64,000 nucleotides of DNA from Blattabacterium cuenoti (GCF_014251755.1 NZ_CP059200.1:561921-625920), one strand, 5' to 3'. Counted from the first letter of the stretch, positions 20,508 through 30,946 are shown. Notes: generated from the sequence alone by a model not told the origin. A program made the numbers and translations.

Positions 20508-21605
20508 ATGATAAAAAAAGAAGAAATTCAATCTATTTCAGAACGAATTCATAGAATTTATGACATTCTCAAAATAGATCAGATAAAAAAACATCTAAAT
20601 AAAGAACAAGAAAAAATGTCCAATCCTAATTTTTGGAAAGATCATAATAAAAAATCTAAAAATTTTATAAAGGAGATACATGAGATGAAAGCATGCATAA
20701 GAGGTTTTACAGAATTAAAAAATGCTTTTGAAGAATTAAAAATAATATTTTCTATTTCCAAAGAACAAAATTTAGAAAAAGAATTTGAAATTCAATTATA
20801 TAAAACAAAAAAATTACTTTCCAATATAGAATTCAAAAATATTTTTTCAGAAAAAGAAGATTCTTTGAATGCAATATTGCAAATCTCTTCTGGAGCTGGA
20901 GGAACTGAAAGCTGTGATTGGACTTTCATGTTAATGAGAATGTATTCCATGTGGGCAGAAAAAAAAAATTTTTTGGTGAAAAAAATTCATCATGTTTCTG
21001 GAGATATTACTGGAGTTAAATCTGTGACTTTAGAAATAAATGGTGTTTATGCTTTTGGATATTTGAAAGGAGAAAATGGAGTACATAGATTAATCCGAAT
21101 ATCTCCGTTTGATAGTAATTCAAAACGTCATACTTCTTTTTCTTCTGTATATGTTTATCCCATGATCAATGAGGATATTGATATAGATATTAAAATATCA
21201 GATATACAATGGAAAACTTTCCGTTCTAGTGGAGCAGGAGGTCAGAATGTAAATAAAGTAGAAACAGGAGTAAGATTACGTCATAATCCTACAGGAATTA
21301 CTATAGTAAATACAGAATCCAGATCTCAAATACAAAACCGACAAAAAGCTTTTCAAATATTGAAATCCAGATTATATGAAATGGAAATCATTAAAAAAAA
21401 TGAAAAAAAAGAAAGAATAGAATCCCAAAAAAAAAAAATAGAATGGGGTTCTCAAATTCGAAATTATATTATGCATCCTTACAAATTAGTAAAAGATTTA
21501 AGAACCGGTTATGAAACGAAAAAAATACAATCTGTAATGGATGGAGAAATAGACATTTTTTTAAAAAAATTCTTATATAAAATGGAAAATAAAAATACAA
21601 GTTAA
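20508..21605 (+). CDS. prfB: Peptide chain release factor 2, single uninterrupted frame
   Basis: A 365-residue factor that ends translation at UGA and UAA. The tripeptide region is SPF within IRISPFDSN, the peptidyl-hydrolysis motif GGQ is in [13 protein letters not shown]. Most bacterial prfB genes carry an in-frame UGA near codon 25 with a programmed +1 frameshift; here the corresponding segment ([14 protein letters not shown]) is read straight through. UGA is still used as a stop in this window (acpP, ribF, speA). A run of twelve A at 21427-21438 is in frame. Confidence 0.95.
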   Translation: MIKKEEIQSISERIHRIYDILKIDQIKKHLNKEQEKMSNPNFWKDHNKKSKNFIKEIHEMKACIRGFTELKNAFEELKIIFSISKEQNLEKEFEIQLYKTKKLLSNIEFKNIFSEKEDSLNAILQISSGAGGTESCDWTFMLMRMYSMWAEKKNFLVKKIHHVSGDITGVKSVTLEINGVYAFGYLKGENGVHRLIRISPFDSNSKRHTSFSSVYVYPMINEDIDIDIKISDIQWKTFRSSGAGGQNVNKVETGVRLRHNPTGITIVNTESRSQIQNRQKAFQILKSRLYEMEIIKKNEKKERIESQKKKIEWGSQIRNYIMHPYKLVKDLRTGYETKKIQSVMDGEIDIFLKKFLYKMENKNTS

Positions 21606-21624
21606 TTATTTATATTCAATTTCA

Positions 21625-23016
21625 ATGAAAATTCGTTATGTTGATCTTATATATCAAACTTTTGATTTTCCCACTGAGGAATTTTCTATAAAAAATTATT
21701 TTTTAGAATTTCACGGAATTCCATTAATGGATCTCATTAAAAAATATGGAACTCCATTAAAATTTACATATTTACCAAAAATATCTCAAAATATACGAAA
21801 AGCCAGAACATGGTTTGAAAAAGCTATTCATTCCAATCAATATAAGAATCAATATACCTATTGTTATTGTACAAAAAGCTCTCATTTTTCTTTTGTATTA
21901 GAAGAAGCTTTAAAAAACAATATTAGTATTGAAACTTCATATGCTTATGATATAGAAATTGTGAAAAATCTTTATCGAAAAGGAAAAACTACTAAAAATA
22001 TTGAAATTATATGTAATGGATTTAAAACAAAAAATTATATTGAAAATATATCAGAACTTATTAATAACGGATTTTGTAATACCATACCAATATTAGACAA
22101 TTCCGATGAATTAGAAAAACTAAGTTTAGTAATTCATTATCCTTTTAAATTAGGAATACGTATCGCTTCTGAAGAAGAACCTAAATTTGAATTTTATACT
22201 TCTAGATTAGGAATTGGATATAAAGATATTATTGTTTTTTATTTAAACAAAATAAAAAATAATCCTCAAGTAAAATTAAAAATGTTACACTTTTTTATAA
22301 ATACAGGAATAAAAGATACTGCTTATTATTGGAATGAACTTTTCAAGTGTTTGCATATTTATGCTAAATTGAAAAAAATAGCACCGGAATTAGAAATTTT
22401 AAATATAGGAGGAGGTTTCCCCATCAAAACATCCATGTCTTTTAAGTACGATTATGAATACATGACCAATGAAATTGTTTATCAAATAAAAAAATTTTGT
22501 AAAAAAGAAAATATTTCGGAACCCCATATTTATACAGAATTTGGAGCTTATACAGTAGGAGAAAGTGGAGGAATTTTATATAAAATTCTTAATCAAAAAC
22601 GTCAAAATGATAGAGAAAAATGGAATATGATAGATAGTTCTTTCATGACTACACTTCCTGATACTTGGGCAATAAGTCGTAGATTTATTATGATGGCAAT
22701 TAATCGTTGGAATGATTGTTATGAAAGAGTTTTTTTAGGAGGATTAACATGTGATAGTGATGATTATTATAATTCAGAACAACATATGAATGCAATATAT
22801 CTTCCTTGTTTTCATCAAAACATTCCGCTTTATATTGGATTTTTCAATACTGGAGCTTATCAAGATACAATTAGTGGATATGGTGGAGTACATCATTGTT
22901 TAATTCCTCAACCAATTCATATATTGATAGACCATGACAAAGAAAAAAATTTTGTATATAAAATATTTCGTCCATCACAAAGTCCAGAAGAAATTTTAAA
23001 AATATTGGGTTATTGA
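21625..23016 (+). CDS. speA: Arginine decarboxylase, Bacteroidetes short type
   Basis: A 463-residue PLP-dependent decarboxylase of the alanine-racemase-like fold III group, converting arginine to agmatine. The PLP lysine is in CTKSSHFSFVLEEAL, glycine-rich phosphate binding is in LNIGGGFPI, and the C-terminal TCDSDDYY and FFNTGAYQDT contribute substrate contacts. The gene overlaps speB by 4 bp (TTGA), so the pair forms an operon that makes agmatine and then putrescine plus urea. Confused annotations as diaminopimelate or carboxynorspermidine decarboxylase are possible, but the speB partner favours arginine. Confidence 0.88.
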   Translation: MKIRYVDLIYQTFDFPTEEFSIKNYFLEFHGIPLMDLIKKYGTPLKFTYLPKISQNIRKARTWFEKAIHSNQYKNQYTYCYCTKSSHFSFVLEEALKNNISIETSYAYDIEIVKNLYRKGKTTKNIEIICNGFKTKNYIENISELINNGFCNTIPILDNSDELEKLSLVIHYPFKLGIRIASEEEPKFEFYTSRLGIGYKDIIVFYLNKIKNNPQVKLKMLHFFINTGIKDTAYYWNELFKCLHIYAKLKKIAPELEILNIGGGFPIKTSMSFKYDYEYMTNEIVYQIKKFCKKENISEPHIYTEFGAYTVGESGGILYKILNQKRQNDREKWNMIDSSFMTTLPDTWAISRRFIMMAINRWNDCYERVFLGGLTCDSDDYYNSEQHMNAIYLPCFHQNIPLYIGFFNTGAYQDTISGYGGVHHCLIPQPIHILIDHDKEKNFVYKIFRPSQSPEEILKILGY

Positions 23017-23891
23017 AATTAAATCAAAAAAAAACTTTTGCAGGTATTTCTAAAAAGTATACAACACTTGATAAATCTGAAACGGTTCTTATTCCAGTCC
23101 CATATGATTATACTCAAACATGGAAAAAGGGATCTAAAAAAGGACCTAAAGCTTTTTTATCTGCAGCAGAACACATGGAATTATATGATATTGAAACCAA
23201 TTCAGAAGTATATAAAAAAGGAATTTTTCTTGTTCCTTCTGTTGTTAATTCTTCAATTTCTATAACAAAAATGATTGAAAAAGTATATAATACTACAAAA
23301 AAATATATTTCTAAAGAAAAATTCATTACCCTTATAGGAGGAGATCATTCTATATCAATAGGGAGTATTCGAGCTTTTGGAGAAAAATATACGAATTTAA
23401 GTATTCTTCATATGGACGCACATACAGATCTTCGTCCTATATACAAAGGAAGTCCTTATAATCATGCTTGTTCCATGTATGAAGCCTCTCAAAAACATCC
23501 TTTAATCCAAATAGGAATTCGTAGCATGGATATAGTAGAGAAAAAATTCCTTCAAAAAGGAAACGTATTTTATATGCACGATATTTATAAAAATGATTTA
23601 TGGATGCAAAATGCTATTCATAAATTGTCTAAAAACGTATTTATTAGTATAGATATAGATGTTTTTGATCCGAGCATTGCCCCTTCTACAGGAACTCCAG
23701 AACCAGGAGGTTTATCTTGGTATACAACTTTAAAATTTTTTAAAAAAGTTTTTAGAAATAAAAATGTAATAGGATTTGATATAGTTGAGCTTTTACCTAA
23801 TCAAAAAGAATCTTCTACAGATTTTTTAGCAGCCAAACTTTATTATAAATTACTATCATATAAGTATACAAAAATGTCAATTTTTTCATAA
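23013..23891 (+). CDS. speB: Agmatinase (ureohydrolase family)
   Basis: A 292-residue binuclear-manganese hydrolase. Metal ligands appear in GGDHSIS, MDAHTDLR and SIDIDVFDP. It starts with TTG overlapping the speA stop; no ATG lies near. Position after speA argues for agmatine to putrescine + urea; arginase is the main alternative because the families share these motifs. In a nitrogen-recycling symbiont the urea would feed urease encoded elsewhere (inference). Confidence 0.85.
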   Translation: MKLNQKKTFAGISKKYTTLDKSETVLIPVPYDYTQTWKKGSKKGPKAFLSAAEHMELYDIETNSEVYKKGIFLVPSVVNSSISITKMIEKVYNTTKKYISKEKFITLIGGDHSISIGSIRAFGEKYTNLSILHMDAHTDLRPIYKGSPYNHACSMYEASQKHPLIQIGIRSMDIVEKKFLQKGNVFYMHDIYKNDLWMQNAIHKLSKNVFISIDIDVFDPSIAPSTGTPEPGGLSWYTTLKFFKKVFRNKNVIGFDIVELLPNQKESSTDFLAAKLYYKLLSYKYTKMSIFS

Positions 23892-23896
23892 ATAAT

Positions 23897-24610
23897 ATGA
23901 ATCAAAAAATTATTATAGCTATAGATGGATATTCTTCATCCGGAAAAAGTACTTTAGCAAAAGCTATTTCTAAAAAACTAAAATATAAATATATAGATAG
24001 TGGAGCAATGTATAGAAGCATAGCTTTATTTGCTATTCGAAAAAAGATTTTTGATAGTAGTGATTTGTGGAATATACGAAATTTTATCCCTCTTTTGAAA
24101 GAAGTCAATTTAAAATTTAAATGGAATCACAAATATAATCGAACAGATATTTTTTTAAATGAGGAAAATATTCAATCTAAGATTAGGTCAGAACAGGTTG
24201 AATCTAAAGTCAGTTTTATTTCTCAATTTCCAGAAATTAGAGAAAAGTTAACTCTTATGCAAAGAAATTTTGGAAAAAACAAAGGAATCGTTGTAGATGG
24301 AAGAGACACAGGATATTATGTGTTTCCTAAATCAGAATTAAAAATATTTATGAAAGGATCTATAGAAATTCGTTCTTACAGGAGGTATAAAGATTTAAAA
24401 AATAGAGGAAAAAAAGTCTCTTATGAAGAAGTCAAAAAAAATCTAATTCATAGAGATATAATGGATACTTCAAGAAATATTTCTCCACTCAAAAAATCTA
24501 TAGATTCTATAGAAATAGATAACACATTTTTAAGTATAGAAAAACAATTAAATCTCATTTTTCAATTAATAAAAAAAATAACCTATCATACATATGAAAC
24601 TATTAAATGA
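23897..24610 (+). CDS. cmk: Cytidylate kinase
   Basis: A 237-residue nucleoside monophosphate kinase phosphorylating CMP and dCMP. The P-loop is GYSSSGKST at residues 10-18, followed by the CMP-binding IDSGAMYRSIALF, VVDGRDTGYYVFP and the lid-arginine region RSYRRYKDLKNRG. It begins 6 bp after speB. Its last 17 bp overlap the fabG start, so the two are translationally linked. Confidence 0.93.
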   Translation: MNQKIIIAIDGYSSSGKSTLAKAISKKLKYKYIDSGAMYRSIALFAIRKKIFDSSDLWNIRNFIPLLKEVNLKFKWNHKYNRTDIFLNEENIQSKIRSEQVESKVSFISQFPEIREKLTLMQRNFGKNKGIVVDGRDTGYYVFPKSELKIFMKGSIEIRSYRRYKDLKNRGKKVSYEEVKKNLIHRDIMDTSRNISPLKKSIDSIEIDNTFLSIEKQLNLIFQLIKKITYHTYETIK

Positions 24611-25328
24611 AAAAATAGCTGTAGTTACAGGAGGTTCAGGAGATATAGGTCAATCTATAGTCAAAACTTTTGTACAACATGGAGCTCATGTTATTTTTAC
24701 ATTTTTTTCCTCAATAAAGGAAGCAAAAAAAATAGAATTTGAATTTCAAGATGTAGTTGAAGCATATAAAATAGATATTTCAGATTTCAATTCATCAGAA
24801 AATTTAGTAAAAAAAGTAATAAAAAAATATGGGAGGCTAGATATATTAGTGAACAATGCAGGAATTATAAAAGATAATTTTTTGCTTAAAATATCCAAAA
24901 AAGATTGGGATGATGTTATTAAAACTAATCTATACTCTGTATTTAATTTAACGAAACATGCTATTCATCCTATGATGAAACAAAAAAAAGGAAGCATTAT
25001 TAATATGAGTTCCGTCGTAGGATTAACGGGAAACATTGGCCAATCTAATTATGTAGCATCTAAAGCAGGAATTATTGGATTCACAAAATCAATAGCCAGA
25101 GAATTAGGAAAAAAAAATATTCGTTGTAATGCCATAGCACCTGGATATATAATAACAAAAATGAATTCTCACTTTAGATCTAAAATCAAAGAAAATTGGA
25201 TAAAAAACATTCCCTTAAAAAGACCAGGAACCCCTCAAGATGTTGCGAACTCTACTTTGTTTCTTGCTTCAGATCTATCAAATTATATTACCGGTACTGT
25301 GTTAAATGTAAATGGAGGATTAATTTAA
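24594..25328 (+). CDS. fabG: 3-oxoacyl-ACP reductase
   Basis: A 244-residue short-chain dehydrogenase reducing 3-oxoacyl-ACP with NADPH in fatty acid synthesis. Cofactor motif is TGGSGDIGQ (TGxxxGIG type), NNAGI is conserved, the catalytic triad is Ser in INMSSVVG, with Tyr and Lys in NYVASKAG. The C-terminal ITGTVLNVNGG is diagnostic of FabG. Overlaps cmk by 17 bp; menD starts 12 bp later. Other substrates cannot be ruled out for an SDR, but fabF, acpP and fabZ are also in the window. Confidence 0.92.
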   Translation: MKLLNEKIAVVTGGSGDIGQSIVKTFVQHGAHVIFTFFSSIKEAKKIEFEFQDVVEAYKIDISDFNSSENLVKKVIKKYGRLDILVNNAGIIKDNFLLKISKKDWDDVIKTNLYSVFNLTKHAIHPMMKQKKGSIINMSSVVGLTGNIGQSNYVASKAGIIGFTKSIARELGKKNIRCNAIAPGYIITKMNSHFRSKIKENWIKNIPLKRPGTPQDVANSTLFLASDLSNYITGTVLNVNGGLI

Positions 25329-25340
25329 ATAATCATAATA

Positions 25341-27029
25341 ATGTATTCAAATAAAAAAGTTGTACAAAGTTTAGGTGTTATTTTAAAAGCAAAATCTATC
25401 TTCAATATCATTATCTCTCCAGGATCTAGAAATGCTCCAATCATTATACATTTTACGCAACAGAAACAATTTACTACTTATAGTATTGTAGATGAACGAT
25501 GTGCAGGTTTTTTTGCTTTAGGAATAGCTCAACAAATAAGAAAACCTGTAGTTATTAGTTGTACTTCTGGTTCTGCCGTTGTAAATTATTATCCTGCCAT
25601 TACAGAGGCTTTTTATCAAAATATTCCACTTATTTTAGTAACTGCAGATAGACCCCAAAAAATTATATATATATTTGAAGGACAATCCATTCATCAGAAA
25701 AATATATTTCAAAAACATGTAGAAACTTCTGTTCAATTAACAGAAGATGAATCTGAATCAGGAATATGGTATAATGATCTATTGATGAATGAATCTATAA
25801 ACAAATGTATTTCTACAAGTAAACCTATCCATATTAATATCCCATTTTCAGAACCACTTTATGGTACCACAAGTCATTTAAAAGTAAAACCTAAGATTAT
25901 AAAAACCATACCTGTTAAAAATTATGTTGAAATATATGGTTATAAAAAAGAACAGTATATATGGAAAAAATATGAAAAAAAAATGATCCTGTTAGGATTG
26001 TATTATACAGAAAAAAATACGGAAAAAATTTTAAGAAAATTAAGCTTAGATCCTTCCATTGTCATTTTTACAGAAACAACATCTCATGTATATGGAAAAA
26101 AATTTTTTTCAAGTATTGATCTACTTATTTATAATATGAATCCTAGAGAATGGATGAATTTTAAACCTCACATTTTATTAACCATTGGTATCAATATTAT
26201 ATCCAAAAAAATAAAATTTCTTTTAAGAAAATATCCTCCAATATATCATTGGCATATAGGAGAAAATTATGACAATTATCCGGATACCTATTATAAATTA
26301 ACGACTTATTGGCCTATTCATCCAGAATCATTTTTAAAAATTTTTCATAATTCTAATAATAGATCTATTCTTTCTTCAAATTACAGGAAAAAATGGGAAA
26401 AATTGAAAAAAGAAAAAATCAAAAAACATAAATGTTTTTTCAAAAAAGAAAAAAGTTTTTCAGATTTAAACGTTTTATTCTTCGTATTCAAATCTATACC
26501 CAATCATACCATTCTACAATTAGGAAATAGTATGATTATAAGATACTATCAACTTTTTTATGAAAAAAAACATTCTATTAAATCTTATTGTAATCGTGGG
26601 ACTTCAGGAATAGATGGATGTGTTTCAACTGCTGTAGGTTCTGCTACAATAAGAAAAAAAACTGTAACATTAATTGTTGGAGACATAAGTTTTTTTTATG
26701 ATAGTAATGCTTTATGGAATAATTATATTCCAAAAAACTTTCGTATTATACTTATTAATAATGGAGGAGGAAATATTTTTAGATTTATTTCGGAAGAAAA
26801 AATTCCTGAAAATATATTTCATTTTTTTGAAACAAAACATATTTTTTCTGCAAAAAAAATATGCGAAATGTATCATTGGAAATACGAAGTAGCATCCGAT
26901 CCGGATACTTTAAAAAATAGTTTATCATGTTTTTGGAAAAAAACAAATCAACCTTGTTTATTGGAAATAAATACTAAAAAATCTAATAATGATAAGATTT
27001 TGAAAAAATATTTATCTTATCTATCCTGA
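25341..27029 (+). CDS. menD: SEPHCHC synthase MenD
   Basis: A 562-residue thiamine-diphosphate enzyme joining 2-oxoglutarate and isochorismate in menaquinone synthesis. The isochorismate-binding SPGSRNAPI is near residue 29, the N-terminal glutamate region is VDERCAGFFALG, GTSGIDGCVSTAVG follows, and the ThDP motif GDISFFYDSNALWN leads to INNGGGNIF. Full length. Its 3' end overlaps the convergent DUF218 gene by 9 bp. Retention suggests menaquinone is, or recently was, the respiratory quinone. Confidence 0.93.
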   Translation: MYSNKKVVQSLGVILKAKSIFNIIISPGSRNAPIIIHFTQQKQFTTYSIVDERCAGFFALGIAQQIRKPVVISCTSGSAVVNYYPAITEAFYQNIPLILVTADRPQKIIYIFEGQSIHQKNIFQKHVETSVQLTEDESESGIWYNDLLMNESINKCISTSKPIHINIPFSEPLYGTTSHLKVKPKIIKTIPVKNYVEIYGYKKEQYIWKKYEKKMILLGLYYTEKNTEKILRKLSLDPSIVIFTETTSHVYGKKFFSSIDLLIYNMNPREWMNFKPHILLTIGINIISKKIKFLLRKYPPIYHWHIGENYDNYPDTYYKLTTYWPIHPESFLKIFHNSNNRSILSSNYRKKWEKLKKEKIKKHKCFFKKEKSFSDLNVLFFVFKSIPNHTILQLGNSMIIRYYQLFYEKKHSIKSYCNRGTSGIDGCVSTAVGSATIRKKTVTLIVGDISFFYDSNALWNNYIPKNFRIILINNGGGNIFRFISEEKIPENIFHFFETKHIFSAKKICEMYHWKYEVASDPDTLKNSLSCFWKKTNQPCLLEINTKKSNNDKILKKYLSYLS

Positions 27030-27614
27030 TTTTATATAGAAATAACAAGAAACATCCCATAAGGCTTTAATTCTTGCAAAAACTTCTCTAAGTTCTATTT
27101 TTCTATCAAAAGAAATCATACTTTTAGCATTAAATCCAATTACATCGAGGCCCAAACAATTTCCAATAAAAATAGCTCTTTCATTATGAAATTTTTGAGA
27201 TATAATCGTAAATTTTTTTTGATGAAAAACTTTATGAACTCTTAAAACAGAATGTAATGTACTAATTCCATAAAAATCTTCATATATAAAATGAGAAGGA
27301 ATCCCTTTTTTAATTAATTCTTTTTTCATCATTTTTGGTTCATTATAATTTTTTTCTCTGTTATCTCCACTTACAATGATATAACGTACTTTTTTATGAC
27401 GGAAAAGAAAATAAGCGGCATCTATTCTATACTTAAAATAAGCGTTAATTCCTCCTCCATGCAAATATTTAGAAGTCCCTAAAACTACACCAAATGTATT
27501 ATATGGAATACAATCAATAAAATCATAATTTTTTCTTATTGACCAAAAACTTATTCCAAGATAACAGAATACAATAAATGAAATAATAAGGAAAAATATA
27601 CGTTTGATTTCTAA
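27021..27614 (-). CDS. SanA/YdcF-like DUF218 protein with no standard start codon
   Basis: The complete family-length frame starts after a stop at 27615-27617. It encodes an N-terminal membrane segment (IFFLIISFIVFCYLGISFW), then VVLGTSKYLHGGGINAYFKYR and YIIVSGDNREKNYNEP, the hallmark of SanA/YdcF envelope proteins. None of the first 50 codons is ATG, GTG or TTG; the first TTG (27462-27464) would remove the membrane anchor and part of the conserved domain. It may initiate at a rare AUA/AUU/AUC codon or be losing expression. It lies 9 bp downstream of secA. Confidence 0.65.
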   Translation of the reverse strand, partial: LEIKRIFFLIISFIVFCYLGISFWSIRKNYDFIDCIPYNTFGVVLGTSKYLHGGGINAYFKYRIDAAYFLFRHKKVRYIIVSGDNREKNYNEPKMMKKELIKKGIPSHFIYEDFYGISTLHSVLRVHKVFHQKKFTIISQKFHNERAIFIGNCLGLDVIGFNAKSMISFDRKIELREVFARIKALWDVSCYFYIKSG

Positions 27615-27623
27615 TTAACACAA

Positions 27624-30600
27624 CTAAAAAGGATCATCCTCTATGACCCATTCTCCTTTTTCTAAAAAAGAATCTATATGTTTAAATTTAATATTTTTAG
27701 TTTCTCCCGTAATTAAATGACGAATATTAATTCTATTGTTTCTTCCGAATTTTTTTCCATTTTTTTCTTTCATAAAAAAATTGTTGTTAAAATGATTTTT
27801 ATTTTTTGGAAAACAAAAAATATCTCCTATTAAAATAGTGGATTTAAGTAAAAAAGAAATAATTCTTTTATTTATATCATAAACCCTTTCTTGAAACAAA
27901 TTAAAAGCATTTTGTTTATAAACAATAAGAGGATCTTTTTGTTCAAAAACAGCATTTTGTACAGAATATCGCAAACCATCCATTTCACGTAAATGTTCTT
28001 TCCATTTTTCATCCATAAAACATAATATAGTCTTTTTTTCAAATATGAATAATAAAGATTTTCCTTTCGTATCATGAAACTCTTTCAAATCTGAAACGAA
28101 AACTATATTTTGATATCCATCTGTTAAAACAACCCGAATTTGATAAAATTCATGATTTTTATTTATTACCATATTATTATATATAATAGGTTTTATATCA
28201 TGATCAATCATTTTTTCCTTCTTTTTTTCATAACAATTAATAATTATATCATGAAGTTTGTTTACACAATCACGTTCTTTATAAGATAAAAATTCATCTT
28301 CTTGTATAGGAAATTGAATACCAAAAGTTTGAATAAATTCATATTCCAAATTTTTGAAATCATTTATAGATTGATTGACCGTCATCATAATATCTAGTAA
28401 TAGATAGACCATATTAGAAATATCTAAACTTAATTCATTTCCACATAATGCATTCTTTCGTTTTTTGTATATAAACTCTCTTTGTTGATTAATAACATCA
28501 TCATAGTCTAATAACCGTTTTCGTATACTGAAGTTGTTTTCCTCTATTTTTTTTTGTGCTTTTTCAATAGATTTGGTTAACAAAGGATGTTGTATTATGT
28601 CTCCTTCTTTATGTCCAAATCGATCCATTAGTTTAGAAAGTCTTTCCGAATCAATAAATAAACGAATTAAATTGTCTTCTAAAGACACATAAAACTGAGA
28701 ACTACCTGGATCTCCTTGACGACCTGATCTTCCTCTTAATTGATTATCAACTCTTCTAGAATCATGTCTTTCCGTACCTAAAACGGCTAATCCTCCATTT
28801 TTAATAACTTCTTTTGATAGTTTAATATCAGTTCCACGACCGGCCATATTAGTTGCTATAGTAACAGAACTAGGAAATCCTGCTTTTGCTATGATTTCCG
28901 CTTCTTTTTCATGTAATTTTGCATTTAAAACATTATGTGGAATTTTCATAAATTTTAAAGCTCTACTTAGAAATTCTGAAACTTCAACAGAAGTCGTTCC
29001 AACAAGAACAGGACGTTTTTCATTTTTAGATAAAAAAATAATTTTTTCTATAATAGCATTATACTTTTCTCTTTGAGTTTTAAAAACAAGATCTTGCAAA
29101 TCTTTTCTTTGTATTTTTTTATGTGTCGGAATGACGACTACATCTAATTTATAAATATGCCAAAATTCTCCAGATTCTGTTTCTGCTGTTCCTGTCATTC
29201 CAGATATTTTCCGATACATTCTAAAATAATTTTGTAAAGTTATTGTAGCAAGAGTCTGACTGGAAGATTCTATTTGAACATTTTCTTTTGCTTCTATAGC
29301 TTGATGTAAGCCATCAGAATAACGTCTTCCTTCCATTATACGACCAGTTTGTTCATCTACTATTTTTACTTTTCCTCCTAAAACAACATAATCCACATCT
29401 TTTTCAAATAAAGTAAAAGCTTTAAGTAATTGATTAATAGTATGAATTCTTTGTGATTTTAGAGAAAAATTTTTTAATAGTGCCTCTTTCTCTTTTGTTT
29501 CTTTTTCTTTTGAAAAATTTTTTTTTTCTACTTCAGTCAGTTCCAGATTCACATCTGGTAAAACAAAAAAACCTATATCTTCCACATTTTTGGATAAAAA
29601 TTCAATTCCTTTATCTGTTAATTCTACCGTATTATTTTTTTCATCAATAACAAAATAAAGATCTTTATCCACTTTATATATTTCTCTTCCATAATCTTGC
29701 AAATATTGACTTTCCGTTTTTTGTAGAATTAAACGAATATTATCTTCACTCAAAAATTTTATTAAAGATTTTTTTTTAGGTAAACCACGATACGCTTGAA
29801 ATAATTTAAATCCACCTAATTTTTTTTCTCCATTTTTGATTAAATTCTTTGCTTCATGTAAAAAATTATTAACTATCACGTTTTGTTGATTGACTAGAGT
29901 TTTTACTTTTTCTTTAAATAATTCAAATTCTTCTTTATTATCTTTTTTAGGATCAACAGGACCAGATATAATCAAAGGAGTACGTGCTTCATCTATCAAT
30001 ACAGAATCGATTTCATCTATAATTGCATAATTCAATTCTCTCTGAACTAACTCTTCTTTAGAAGAAGCCATATTATCGCGTAAATAATCGAACCCAAATT
30101 CATTGTTTGTTCCATAAGTAATATCTGCTTGATAAGCTTTTTTACGCATATCGACATCAGAAGATGAATAGTTATCAATACAATCAACTTTTAATCCATG
30201 AAATTCCATTAAAGGAGCCATCCAATTTGTATCTCTTCTAGATAAATAATTGTTTACTGTAACAATATGCACTCCTCTTCCAGATAAAGCATTTAAATAA
30301 GCCGATAAAGTGGCTACAAAAGTTTTTCCTTCACCCGTCGCCATTTCAGCAATTTTTCCCTGGTGTAAAACCAAACCTCCCATAATCTGAACATCATAAT
30401 GAACCATATCCCAAATTATGCTTTTTCCATATGCATCCCATTCATTTTTCCAAATTGCTTGACTTCCGTTCAAATGAACATAAGACTTTGTTTTTGACAA
30501 TTCTTCGTCAAAAGAAGTAGATGTCACGATCAGTTGTTTTTTTTCTTTTAAACGCTTAGCTGTTTCTTTAATGATAGAGAAAGCTGTAGGCAAAATATCT

Positions 30601-30920
30601 ATTAATACTTTTTGCTCAATTTTGTAACATTCTTCTTTAATATTTTCTATACTTGAGTATATTTTCTCTAAAATATTAATAGAACAAAATTTTTCTTGTA
30701 TTTTACTTAGTAATTTTTTTTCTTTTTCATAAAACGTTTTTGTAGATTTTTGTATTAAATTTTTAAAATATTGAGTTTTATTTCTTAATTCATCATCAGA
30801 TAATAAAAATATTTTTTTCTCTTCTTTTTTGATTTCAACCAAAAATTTTCTAATCCCTTTCAGGTCTCTATCATTTTTATTTACTAATAATTTATTTAAT
30901 ATTTTTCTGATAAAACTCAT
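27624..30920 (-). CDS. secA: Preprotein translocase ATPase SecA
   Basis: A 1098-residue motor that drives proteins through SecYEG. Nucleotide-binding domain 1 has the Walker A MATGEGKTFVATL, the preprotein cross-linking domain follows, and NBD2 contains TNMAGRGTDI and QLRGRSGRQGDPG. The large size is normal for Bacteroidetes SecA, which carry insertions in the N-terminal half. The C-terminal zinc-binding tail of E. coli SecA is not evident. The next gene upstream on this strand is the DUF2795 gene, 26 bp away. Confidence 0.96.
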   Translation of the reverse strand: MSFIRKILNKLLVNKNDRDLKGIRKFLVEIKKEEKKIFLLSDDELRNKTQYFKNLIQKSTKTFYEKEKKLLSKIQEKFCSINILEKIYSSIENIKEECYKIEQKVLIDILPTAFSIIKETAKRLKEKKQLIVTSTSFDEELSKTKSYVHLNGSQAIWKNEWDAYGKSIIWDMVHYDVQIMGGLVLHQGKIAEMATGEGKTFVATLSAYLNALSGRGVHIVTVNNYLSRRDTNWMAPLMEFHGLKVDCIDNYSSSDVDMRKKAYQADITYGTNNEFGFDYLRDNMASSKEELVQRELNYAIIDEIDSVLIDEARTPLIISGPVDPKKDNKEEFELFKEKVKTLVNQQNVIVNNFLHEAKNLIKNGEKKLGGFKLFQAYRGLPKKKSLIKFLSEDNIRLILQKTESQYLQDYGREIYKVDKDLYFVIDEKNNTVELTDKGIEFLSKNVEDIGFFVLPDVNLELTEVEKKNFSKEKETKEKEALLKNFSLKSQRIHTINQLLKAFTLFEKDVDYVVLGGKVKIVDEQTGRIMEGRRYSDGLHQAIEAKENVQIESSSQTLATITLQNYFRMYRKISGMTGTAETESGEFWHIYKLDVVVIPTHKKIQRKDLQDLVFKTQREKYNAIIEKIIFLSKNEKRPVLVGTTSVEVSEFLSRALKFMKIPHNVLNAKLHEKEAEIIAKAGFPSSVTIATNMAGRGTDIKLSKEVIKNGGLAVLGTERHDSRRVDNQLRGRSGRQGDPGSSQFYVSLEDNLIRLFIDSERLSKLMDRFGHKEGDIIQHPLLTKSIEKAQKKIEENNFSIRKRLLDYDDVINQQREFIYKKRKNALCGNELSLDISNMVYLLLDIMMTVNQSINDFKNLEYEFIQTFGIQFPIQEDEFLSYKERDCVNKLHDIIINCYEKKKEKMIDHDIKPIIYNNMVINKNHEFYQIRVVLTDGYQNIVFVSDLKEFHDTKGKSLLFIFEKKTILCFMDEKWKEHLREMDGLRYSVQNAVFEQKDPLIVYKQNAFNLFQERVYDINKRIISFLLKSTILIGDIFCFPKNKNHFNNNFFMKEKNGKKFGRNNRINIRHLITGETKNIKFKHIDSFLEKGEWVIEDDPF

Positions 30921-30946
30921 TCAATTAAAATAAAAAAATAAGATAC

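Noticed and set aside
20508..21605. UGA reassignment to explain the uninterrupted prfB
   Set aside because: acpP, ribF and speA end in TGA and RF2 is present, so UGA is a stop codon.
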